In this document: positions 25,571 through 33,117 of the stretch, piece after piece
Position numbering within the stretch: the stretch's first letter is position 1
Layout: each line of letters begins with the position of its first letter
Made by a program: the position numbers and the translations under genes
Assembly (NCBI GenBank): GCA_945903305.1
Contig: CAMDOA010000024.1
Location: 1-34,856, forward strand
DNA: 34,856 nt
Direction: 5' to 3'
Source of the DNA: Chitinophaga pinensis
GTDB lineage: Bacteria; Bacteroidota; Bacteroidia; Chitinophagales; UBA10324
Notes under the pieces: model-generated
Databases searched by the model: none
Seen by the model: the letters and a program-made list of their open reading frames with translations, nothing else
Told to the model about the DNA's origin: nothing

Positions 25571-26584
25571 ATGTCAAACATTAAAGTAGCCATTAACGGA
25601 TTCGGTCGCATCGGTCGCTTAGTTTACCGCCAGATTTACGATATGAAAGGAATTGATATTGTAGCCATTAACGATTTAACCAATCCTAAAATGCTGGCTC
25701 ATCTTTTAAAGTATGATTCAGCACAAGGTCGTTTCAATAAGGAAGTGTCTTCAACCGACAACAGCATTATTGTGGAGGGAAATGAAATAAAAATTTATAA
25801 AGAAAAAAGTCCGTCAGCCATTCCCTGGAAAAATCATGATGTGGATGTGGTGTTAGAATGTACCGGATTTTTTGCTGATAAAGAAAAGGCAGAAGGGCAT
25901 ATTACCGCAGGAGCAAAAAGAGTTGTGATTTCGGCACCGGCAACCGGCGATTTAAAAACAATCGTATTCAATGTCAATCATAAAATTTTAGATGGAACTG
26001 AAACCGTTGTCTCTTGTGCTTCCTGCACAACCAATTGTTTGGCACCAATGGCGCAGGTATTGGAAAATCAATTCGGAATAGTTGCCGGATTAATGACTAC
26101 CGTACATGCATACACGAATGACCAAAACACGCAAGACTCCCCGCACCCGAAAGATGATTTGCGTCGTGCGCGTGCTGCCTCACAGAACATTGTACCGAAC
26201 AGTACTGGTGCTGCAAAAGCAATAGGATTGGTGCTTCCATCATTAAAAGGAAAGTTGGATGGAACTGCACAGCGTGTTCCAACACTCACCGGTTCATTAA
26301 CTGAATTGACAACAGTATTAGCGAAGAAAACTTCGGTCGAAGAAGTGAATGCAGCAATGAAGGCGGCAGCAAATGAATCATTCGGATACACGGAAGATGA
26401 AATTGTAAGCAGCGATGTAATTGGAATTTCATTTGGTTCATTGTTCGATGGAACACAAACAAGAGTGCTCACCGTTGGCGATCAGCAAATGGTTAAAACT
26501 GTTTCGTGGTACGATAATGAAATGAGTTATGTATCGCAGTTGGTTCGCACTGTAAAATATTTTGCTGAATTAATTAAGAAATAA
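25571..26584 (+). CDS. gap: Glyceraldehyde-3-phosphate dehydrogenase, type I
   Basis: The 337-residue enzyme oxidises glyceraldehyde 3-phosphate to 1,3-bisphosphoglycerate with NAD. Landmarks: NAD-binding INGFGRIGR (8-16), INDL with Asp35 favouring NAD, active-site [12 protein letters not shown] with catalytic Cys152, [10 protein letters not shown] with His179, and [14 protein letters not shown]. The ORF is open 18 codons further upstream, but the promoter covers that stretch and [12 protein letters not shown] is the family's usual start. It is followed by a terminator and then pgk, the next glycolytic step. Length is normal. Confidence 0.97.
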   Translation: MSNIKVAINGFGRIGRLVYRQIYDMKGIDIVAINDLTNPKMLAHLLKYDSAQGRFNKEVSSTDNSIIVEGNEIKIYKEKSPSAIPWKNHDVDVVLECTGFFADKEKAEGHITAGAKRVVISAPATGDLKTIVFNVNHKILDGTETVVSCASCTTNCLAPMAQVLENQFGIVAGLMTTVHAYTNDQNTQDSPHPKDDLRRARAASQNIVPNSTGAAKAIGLVLPSLKGKLDGTAQRVPTLTGSLTELTTVLAKKTSVEEVNAAMKAAANESFGYTEDEIVSSDVIGISFGSLFDGTQTRVLTVGDQQMVKTVSWYDNEMSYVSQLVRTVKYFAELIKK

Positions 26585-26604
26585 ATTTTCAGAATAAAAT
26601 TTAA

Positions 26605-26633
26605 AATGCCTCTGATTTTTCAGGGGCATTTTT
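26605..26633 (+). terminator. Terminator/attenuator between gap and pgk
   Basis: AATGCCTCTG (26605-26614) pairs with CAGGGGCATT (26621-26630), with one G-T wobble, around a 6-base loop, followed by a short T-run. It may end gap transcripts fully or partly, setting the gap:pgk ratio. The ATG at 26606, in frame with pgk, is inside the hairpin and is not a start. Confidence 0.8.
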
Positions 26634-26659
26634 CTTTAACAAATATTATTTTCGATACA

Positions 26660-27856
26660 ATGACCACAATCGACAACTTCAATTTCTCAAATAAGAAAGC
26701 AATCATCCGTGTTGACTTCAATATTCCGCTGGATAAAAAAACATTTGAGATTACTGATGATACACGAATCCGCTCGTCCTTAAAAACAATTAATAAAATA
26801 TTAAATGATGGCGGATCAGTAATTCTGATATCACATCTCGGAAGGCCTAAAACCGGGCCCGAAGAAAAATATTCGTTGAAACACATTGTTGCACACACCT
26901 CTAAGTTGTTGGGAAGAGAAGTGAAATTTGTGAAAGATTGTATTGGAGAAAAAGCAAAACATGCAGCAGCAAATCTGAAAACCGGAGAAATATTGTTATT
27001 GGAAAATCTTCGTTTTCACCCAGAAGAAGAAAAAGGTGATGAAAACTTTGCAAAGGAATTAGCCTCTCTTGCTGATGTATATGTGAACGATGCATTCGGA
27101 ACGGCACATCGCGCACATGCATCCACCACCATCATTGCCAACTATTTTTCGAAAGAAAATAAACTATTCGGTTACCTTATGGCGAACGAAATTGCCAGTG
27201 CAGAAAAAGTGATGAAGAATACGCAGCATCCATTTACCGCAATAATTGGCGGCGCAAAAGTTTCTGATAAAATTTTGATTCTTGAAAAGTTAGTTGACAT
27301 TGCTGATAACATTATTATTGGGGGTGGAATGTCATACACTTTCTTTAAAGCAATGGGCGGAAATATCGGAAACTCATTGTGCGAAATTGATCGATTGGAT
27401 AATGCAATAAAATTATTGGAGAAAGCAAAACAGAAAAATGTAAAATTTCTTTTGCCTCAGGATTCTATGACTTCTGATGTATTCGGAAATGATGGAATCA
27501 GAAAAATAGCTGATAGTATAAATATCGAAACCGGATTTATGGGTTTGGATATCGGACCAAGAGCAGTTGAAGAATTCACAAGAACAATTATGAATTCAAA
27601 AACCATTTTGTGGAACGGACCAATGGGTGTTTTTGAAATGAGTAATTTCAGAAACGGAACGGTGAAAATTGCAGAAGCCATTGCCATTGCAACACTGCAA
27701 GGCGCGTATTCATTAGTTGGTGGTGGAGATAGTGTTGCTGCGGTTAATCAATTTGGTTTCGCTGATAAGGTAAGTTATGTATCAACAGGCGGTGGTGCGT
27801 TGTTAGAATATTTTGAAGGAAAAGAATTGCCGGGAGTTACTGCTATTTTGAGTTGA
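26660..27856 (+). CDS. pgk: Phosphoglycerate kinase
   Basis: From the ATG at 26660 the product has 398 residues, the normal size. It transfers phosphate from 1,3-bisphosphoglycerate to ADP. Landmarks: the PGK signature in [60 protein letters not shown], the nucleotide-binding [12 protein letters not shown] and [13 protein letters not shown]. An upstream in-frame ATG at 26606 is rejected because it lies within the terminator hairpin after gap. With gap it forms a conserved glycolytic pair. No promoter was recognised in the 26-base spacer after the hairpin, so read-through from gap is likely. Confidence 0.97.
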   Translation: MTTIDNFNFSNKKAIIRVDFNIPLDKKTFEITDDTRIRSSLKTINKILNDGGSVILISHLGRPKTGPEEKYSLKHIVAHTSKLLGREVKFVKDCIGEKAKHAAANLKTGEILLLENLRFHPEEEKGDENFAKELASLADVYVNDAFGTAHRAHASTTIIANYFSKENKLFGYLMANEIASAEKVMKNTQHPFTAIIGGAKVSDKILILEKLVDIADNIIIGGGMSYTFFKAMGGNIGNSLCEIDRLDNAIKLLEKAKQKNVKFLLPQDSMTSDVFGNDGIRKIADSINIETGFMGLDIGPRAVEEFTRTIMNSKTILWNGPMGVFEMSNFRNGTVKIAEAIAIATLQGAYSLVGGGDSVAAVNQFGFADKVSYVSTGGGALLEYFEGKELPGVTAILS

Positions 27857-27885
27857 AAAATTTAATTTAAACTATATATTGCGGC

Positions 27886-28806
27886 ATGAAGTATCCTGAA
27901 CAATTAGCCTCCGATGTAAAAAACTTTATCGCCGATTTGCGGGCGGAAGTAGTTGCAGCTGAGTTAATCGATAGAGGAGTTAAACAGGATGAAATTTCTT
28001 TTAATACAAAAGGAATAAAACGCAGACCTTTTAGTAGAGATATTTTTGAAATCAAATTGCCGAATGATGATGATGAGCATTATAAAATTTTATTAAACCG
28101 CGAAGGCATTTATGATTCACTGCCCGAAGCCATTTTTCATCAGCCGTTAAATTCAAAACCATTCAAGTCGAAAGAAGAAATTCTGGATGAAATTAAAATT
28201 CAGCGGCAGGAAGAAATTGAGGCGCGAAAATTTTTTTTCCCGATGGAAAATGAATTTAACCAGTTACGATTACTGCTGGAAATAACTGAGCGCAAATCGA
28301 ACGATAATTTTTCAGGCAGTTCAGTTATACAATTATTTTACAAACTATTTGGTACCGTTTCTTATTTCAACAATGCGCAAATAGCCGTATTGCTTTCGTT
28401 ACTTCCGAATATTTATGAGTTGAAAGGTGAATTGAAAATTTTAAGTAAGTATTATTCGCTTTTGCTCGGCGACGAAATAAAAATTAAAATGAAAAACGAA
28501 ATCAGAAATCATCATTTGGAAAAACAATCGGATGAAATTATATTGGGGGTATCAAGTTTAACAAGTAACCAGTTGACTTATTCAGAACAAATTATTTCCA
28601 TTGAAATTTGGCCGAAAGAAAACAACCGTATTTCATTGTACCTGAACGATGGAATCTGTTTGAAAATTCTGAATTTTCTGAATGATTATTTCCTGCCTTT
28701 TGAATTTGAAAAGAAATTAGATTTATTGCTGCCTGAAAAAAATAGAGCGTCAATTTTGGGTGATTTAAAGTCCCCCTCTTTTTTAGGAGCGAATTCTTAT
28801 ATTTGA
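27886..28806 (+). CDS. tssG: TssG-like T6SS baseplate protein (Bacteroidota type)
   Basis: This 306-residue soluble protein has no signal peptide. It has an N-terminal helical region (DVKNFIADLRAEVVAAELI), then FSRDIFEI (49-56), REGIYDSLPEAIFH (72-85) and RKFFFPMENEF (114-124). The second resembles the GLYG-x-LP-x-Y motif of TssG. Size and place, as the first gene in a packed operon with TssN, TssK and TssO, agree. TssG with TssF and TssK forms the wedge of the T6SS baseplate that recruits tube and sheath. The call rests mainly on context and short motifs; a different baseplate part is possible. It starts 29 bases after pgk; its stop is 8 bases before the next ATG. Confidence 0.6.
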   Translation: MKYPEQLASDVKNFIADLRAEVVAAELIDRGVKQDEISFNTKGIKRRPFSRDIFEIKLPNDDDEHYKILLNREGIYDSLPEAIFHQPLNSKPFKSKEEILDEIKIQRQEEIEARKFFFPMENEFNQLRLLLEITERKSNDNFSGSSVIQLFYKLFGTVSYFNNAQIAVLLSLLPNIYELKGELKILSKYYSLLLGDEIKIKMKNEIRNHHLEKQSDEIILGVSSLTSNQLTYSEQIISIEIWPKENNRISLYLNDGICLKILNFLNDYFLPFEFEKKLDLLLPEKNRASILGDLKSPSFLGANSYI

Positions 28807-28814
28807 GCCCAACT

Positions 28815-29663
28815 ATGATGCACCTTAATCTTCCTTTTATCACTGTAACCGGAATAATTTGCTTAATCAGTTACACCATTTTTACTTATTTAAATAAGCA
28901 GAAGCAGGATTTTAAATCGCTTCGATTAGTAGCAACCTCATTAATTTTTGTACTGGTTCATTTACTCGCCGGTTTCGTTGCTTTAATTGATTCTGTTTTT
29001 CCATTCATAATCTATATTGGCATACAGGTTTTAAGTTTAATAACCGGTGCATTTTTTTATCACACAATTCTGAAGCCGTACTACCCTAAATTTAATTACA
29101 AAGTAGTTTCAACCATCATACTTTTTCTGCTTGTCATCGGATTGTCGGCAGTGTTCTTCACTTTTATATTTGATATTTTTAATGTCAGCGGATTGGGTTG
29201 GTATTATTCCACAGCGTTTTTTGCATTCGTAATTCCGTTTTTTTTCTACAACACTTTTGAAGCAATAATTAAAATTCCGGTTCCGATTTTTAAAGTCTGG
29301 TATTATCCTGAATATGCCTCGGAAATAGATTTGGATGAATTGGATTTGAATAAAGTAAAAGTGATTGAGTTAGAGTTTTTAAAAAATCTGGGCGAAACAA
29401 GCACAACAAATTTCAAAGCAAAAGCGCCTGAAGAATTACGATTCGGCGATTGGTTTTCATTATTCATTCAAAATTACAATCAAAAATATGAAGACAACCC
29501 GATTGTGATAAAAGACAAAACGGATGCGCCGTATGGTTGGGTATTTTACATAAAACCTGGTTTTTTTGGCTCCAAAAAATTTGTTGATTTTGATTTAACC
29601 ATTGTTCAAAATGTGCTGACAGAAAAAATGATAGTTGTTTGTCGCAGAGTGGAAAACAAATAG
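28815..29663 (+). CDS. tssN: TssN, T6SS-iii inner-membrane protein
   Basis: Read from the ATG at 28815, this is a 282-residue membrane protein: about five hydrophobic segments in the first 155 residues, then a soluble domain of about 130 residues, probably cytoplasmic, with FGDWFSLFIQNYNQKYED and PYGWVFYIKPGFFG. An upstream TTG at 28803 overlaps the previous stop and is less likely. TssN is specific to the Bacteroidota T6SS, which lacks the TssJLM complex; it is part of the trans-envelope assembly that docks the baseplate. The assignment uses architecture plus neighbours TssK and TssO. It is followed after 6 bases by tssK. Confidence 0.75.
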   Translation: MMHLNLPFITVTGIICLISYTIFTYLNKQKQDFKSLRLVATSLIFVLVHLLAGFVALIDSVFPFIIYIGIQVLSLITGAFFYHTILKPYYPKFNYKVVSTIILFLLVIGLSAVFFTFIFDIFNVSGLGWYYSTAFFAFVIPFFFYNTFEAIIKIPVPIFKVWYYPEYASEIDLDELDLNKVKVIELEFLKNLGETSTTNFKAKAPEELRFGDWFSLFIQNYNQKYEDNPIVIKDKTDAPYGWVFYIKPGFFGSKKFVDFDLTIVQNVLTEKMIVVCRRVENK

Positions 29664-29669
29664 AAAATT

Positions 29670-30821
29670 ATGTTACCAGAAATTAAGAATCTTTATGTGA
29701 ATTGGATTGACGGTATGAAAATCAATAAAAATCTTTTTATTGAAACCAACCTCGCCAATATTGACGCCATCAGAGATGCAGTATCAATCGGATTGAACGA
29801 TTTCAGTTATGGATTACTGCCATCAGAAAAAGGCAGCGAATCATTGAGTTTAGATCTAATTGACACCCGCGCAAATAGTTTTAAACTGAAAATAAATTTA
29901 TGCAGAGCGGTTACTAATGGCGGATGCCGTATTGAAATTTTAAAATCGAGCAGTGAATTAGCCATTACTCAGGACATTAAAGATATGGATGGTGGCAAGG
30001 GGGCAAAATCACTGGTATTTGATTTAGTGCTGACAGTAAACCCATATGATCGGAAACCGTATGGTCAACCTCATGCCGATGAATCGCCTTTGCGATATCC
30101 GTTCACAACAAACGATTATAAAATTCAAATTGTACCGAGTGATCAGTTAAGTAATTACGATATTGGAAATTTCAGTTTAACGCTCGGACGCATCGTGTTA
30201 AAAGGCGACGAATATATTTTCGATTCAAAATACATTCCGCCCTGCACCAGCATCAATTCACACGCATCATTAATCAGTTACTATCGAAAACTTGGCAGTT
30301 CGTTAAATACCATTGAAGAAAACTGTACAAAAATTATTCAGAAAATAGTTTCCAAAGGGCAAACGACCGCGCTGGCAAACAATGTGAAACTTCTTTGCGA
30401 AAAAATACTGTACTACATCAGCGATATATTTTTTCAGTACAGAATGCTCGCTTTACAAAAACCACCCATATTTTTAATAGATTTTTTTATCCGGATGGCC
30501 AATCAGGTTCGCGTGCTCAACGATTGTTATGCTGAAAAAGAAAAAGAAGAAATGCTCAGCTACTTTACTGAGTGGACAGAACTAACTGCTGGAAATTTTG
30601 ACAACATGCTGAACGATTTAGTGTTCCATGATTACGATCATCGCAACATCAATAACTCGATGCAAAAAGTTGAAAATTTTGTTTTACTCATTGATAACCT
30701 AATGAACAAACTCAGTTCGCTTGATTTAATCGGCAAGCGAAAGGAGCGCGACATATTTGTTCGTGAAAAATCAAATGCAGCAAAACCCGAAACAAAAAAA
30801 GGCTGGTCATTACTTGAATAA
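29670..30821 (+). CDS. tssK: TssK, T6SS baseplate-to-membrane connector
   Basis: This 383-residue cytoplasmic protein begins with a TssK-like pattern VNWIDGMKINKNLFIE (10-25), corresponding to the W-x-x-GM-x-hydrophobic start of the family. It also has FIFDSKYIPPCTSIN-type sequence near 183-195 (YIPPC at 188-192), which TssK proteins carry before the helical middle domain. The C-terminal part (about 320-383) is shorter and more basic than the classical head domain that binds TssL/TssM; Bacteroidota TssK is expected to dock on TssN/TssO instead. TssK joins the baseplate to the envelope complex. It lies between tssN and tssO with gaps of 6 and 26 bases. Confidence 0.7.
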   Translation: MLPEIKNLYVNWIDGMKINKNLFIETNLANIDAIRDAVSIGLNDFSYGLLPSEKGSESLSLDLIDTRANSFKLKINLCRAVTNGGCRIEILKSSSELAITQDIKDMDGGKGAKSLVFDLVLTVNPYDRKPYGQPHADESPLRYPFTTNDYKIQIVPSDQLSNYDIGNFSLTLGRIVLKGDEYIFDSKYIPPCTSINSHASLISYYRKLGSSLNTIEENCTKIIQKIVSKGQTTALANNVKLLCEKILYYISDIFFQYRMLALQKPPIFLIDFFIRMANQVRVLNDCYAEKEKEEMLSYFTEWTELTAGNFDNMLNDLVFHDYDHRNINNSMQKVENFVLLIDNLMNKLSSLDLIGKRKERDIFVREKSNAAKPETKKGWSLLE

Positions 30822-30847
30822 TTATTAAGAAATAAAAAAACACACTG

Positions 30848-31366
30848 ATGAAACCAAAAAACGAAAAAGAAATAAATAATGCTTTTTTTCAATTCTTATT
30901 GTTGTTCTTACTAACAGTTGTAATTGTGGTGGTAGCCGTGTTTTTTGATTATGGATTTCCATGGAAAGATTACAGTAATGTAAAATCACAGTTCAGAGAA
31001 GTAAGTAGTGTGTTGAATAATAAGAATGCATTAATTACAAAATTGGATTCTATTAATGCAGGGTTGTCCCGCTATGATTCACCCGGTTCGGTCCCATCAA
31101 TAATTGAATCTGATATTTCCAGTAAATTAACCGAACTCAAACAAACAACAAGCTCTGACAGTGCTTCGATAAAATTAAACAATTCATTATTCAGAGCTTA
31201 TTCAATGTTGCTGAAAAGCAAAATTGATTTCCGAAAGTTGAATGAAGAGAACGGCAAACTGCAATATGATTTAACTACATTACAAACATCATACGATAAG
31301 TTAAAAGAACAGTATGATGATTTAGATAAGCAGTACGAATCAATAATAAACTCAAGACGCCAATAG
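30848..31366 (+). CDS. tssO: TssO-like T6SS-iii single-span envelope protein
   Basis: The 172-residue protein starts with a short charged tail (MKPKNEKEINNAF), one hydrophobic segment (about 13-34) and the junction FFDYGFPWKDY, followed by a periplasmic region ending in a predicted coiled coil (about 120-170, with regular Leu/Tyr spacing and many Lys/Glu/Asp). This fits TssO, a Bacteroidota-specific bitopic protein of the T6SS trans-envelope complex with TssN, TssP, TssQ and TssR. The match is by architecture, the N-terminal pattern and operon position; sequence is variable in this family. No tssP, tssQ or tssR is recognisable in the window. Confidence 0.65.
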   Translation: MKPKNEKEINNAFFQFLLLFLLTVVIVVVAVFFDYGFPWKDYSNVKSQFREVSSVLNNKNALITKLDSINAGLSRYDSPGSVPSIIESDISSKLTELKQTTSSDSASIKLNNSLFRAYSMLLKSKIDFRKLNEENGKLQYDLTTLQTSYDKLKEQYDDLDKQYESIINSRRQ

Positions 31367-31378
31367 TAGTTTTTATTT

Positions 31379-33112
31379 ATGGTCAGAATTATTCGGTATT
31401 GTTTATTTACAGTAATAATTTTTTTTTCTGCCCAAAATATTTCCGCGCAAAAAAAACTGAAGGGTACCGGTTCATTTAGTAACAAGAACGATTCATCCTT
31501 TCATTTTATTTATAACCGTGATACGGTAAATGACGGTTCCTATACTTCAAACTATAAGATTATAAATTTGGATGGCTTAGCCGAGGCAAGTATTGTTCAT
31601 TTACAATCAGAGCAGCGGATAGAAATAAATTTTGTTTCATCAAAAGGGGCTTCACCTCACAAAAAAGTAATTAGATATCTGTCAAATGGCGGATATATAT
31701 TTCTTGATTTTGCCGATACTTTGCAGGTGGATATAAATAAAAAATATCGGTTGGTTTTATTTTTTGAAAATACACATAAAGAAGGTTTTATTTTTATCAA
31801 TCAACTGACAGCCTTAAATGAGGAAGTACCTAAAATTCATTTAGTCATGGATCCGATTCCTGCCTGGTTGTTGAAAGAGAATCACTCGAAAGTGGAATAC
31901 TATTTATTGAAAGGAACACCGGAAAGAAGAGTGAAATACATGAAGTTTTTAGATAGTCTGAACCGCGAAAAAAGGATAAAGTGGTTATCCGATAGTATAT
32001 CATTGGGTGTAAGAAGTGAATATGCATACAAACAAAAAGCATTTCAGGAAAAAAGAGACTCTACGGTTTTAAATGCCAGTATTCCATTAACCAATGAATA
32101 TTTAGCCATTACCCGACAGGAATTGCGGGGCTTGGTTGATACCATGCTGCATAATTATGAAAGTGCTTACTTTTCTTCTTACACAAAATTTTTAATTGAT
32201 ACATCAGGAAAAATTGAGAATTTTGATGTCGGAAATATCAGATCAGATATATCCAATACAAAATCATTTGTAGGGGAATTAAAAAACAGAATTGCCGGTC
32301 ATCAATTAAAAACGATGATGATGTACGATGATTCAGGAGTGGCATATACTATGGCAACAAAAATTCAATTTGCCATTAACTTTAACAAACAAACCAATAT
32401 TGTTCGCACCAATATTTATAAAAAAGCAGAACCCAAATTATCCGGATTTACTTTAACCGATCAGCATTATAAATCTGTATTGATTGATAGTTTAAAAAAA
32501 ATGAAACCCGGAAAGTATCGGATGACCATTGATTACTTTAATATTATCAACGATACTTCGTACACAATTTCTAAACTGAAAAACATCAGTGATAAAAGTT
32601 ATTTAAAGATCGGATTTAGTTATGGAACTTTTTTTAGTCAAACAGGAAATAATCCGGTTAACTACAAAGGCGATTTAAATTTTCCATATCAAAATATTTA
32701 TGCTGTATTTAAGTTTGGAGGTTTGTTTTTTGGAACGAGTATGATAAAAATTTACGGGTCGCAGTTACCGGATGTTCCATGTAACGAGTTTGTTTTTAGT
32801 TCAACAAGTGATTTGATAAGTAGCACTTACAATAATCAAATGAAATATACTGAGTATGGAATTTATTTAAGCCCATCGCATTTGATTTATTTAAAGGCCG
32901 GCATGGCTTCGCAAAAAAATAACGAAATGATTTATAAGTATTCTGAGAACGAACCAAACAATAGTTGTTATGAGATAAATGAAAATAAAAGCGGATTCAT
33001 TTTAGGGCTTGCTTGCGTTCCGAAATTTTTTACATTAGAGGCGGGATATAATACTCTCGTGCAGAAACCTTTTTTAAACTTAGGATTTAACATTCCAATA
33101 AACACAAAATAA
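31379..33112 (+). CDS. Unrecognised exported protein with a probable outer-membrane barrel, in the T6SS operon
   Basis: I do not recognise the family of this 577-residue protein. It has a signal peptide (cleavage near residue 23, after NISA). Residues about 25-160 are beta-rich. A charged helical stretch follows (about 165-260). Residues about 265-338 (YTKFLIDTSGKIENFDVGN, then FVGELKNRI, then TMATKIQFAINF) have the strand-helix-strand spacing of a TonB-C-like domain. From about 408 to the end, alternating aromatic strands (YLKIGFSYGTFFS, NIYAVFKFGGLFFG, YGIYLSPSHLIYLKAGM, FFTLEAGYN, FLNLGFNIPIN) suggest a small beta barrel. The gene is 12 bases after tssO and 5 before the adhesin, so it is probably co-transcribed. 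It could be an outer-membrane partner of the envelope complex or belong to the adhesin; this is inference. Confidence 0.7.
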   Translation: MVRIIRYCLFTVIIFFSAQNISAQKKLKGTGSFSNKNDSSFHFIYNRDTVNDGSYTSNYKIINLDGLAEASIVHLQSEQRIEINFVSSKGASPHKKVIRYLSNGGYIFLDFADTLQVDINKKYRLVLFFENTHKEGFIFINQLTALNEEVPKIHLVMDPIPAWLLKENHSKVEYYLLKGTPERRVKYMKFLDSLNREKRIKWLSDSISLGVRSEYAYKQKAFQEKRDSTVLNASIPLTNEYLAITRQELRGLVDTMLHNYESAYFSSYTKFLIDTSGKIENFDVGNIRSDISNTKSFVGELKNRIAGHQLKTMMMYDDSGVAYTMATKIQFAINFNKQTNIVRTNIYKKAEPKLSGFTLTDQHYKSVLIDSLKKMKPGKYRMTIDYFNIINDTSYTISKLKNISDKSYLKIGFSYGTFFSQTGNNPVNYKGDLNFPYQNIYAVFKFGGLFFGTSMIKIYGSQLPDVPCNEFVFSSTSDLISSTYNNQMKYTEYGIYLSPSHLIYLKAGMASQKNNEMIYKYSENEPNNSCYEINENKSGFILGLACVPKFFTLEAGYNTLVQKPFLNLGFNIPINTK

Positions 33113-33117
33113 GTTTT

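Noticed and set aside
25345-25611. An 88-codon minus-strand frame across tRNA-Glu and the gap promoter.
   Set aside because: It covers a tRNA gene and two promoters; its sequence is the translation of tRNA and of antisense gap.
26068-26472. A 134-codon minus-strand frame inside gap.
   Set aside because: It is the reverse-complement shadow of highly conserved GAPDH sequence.
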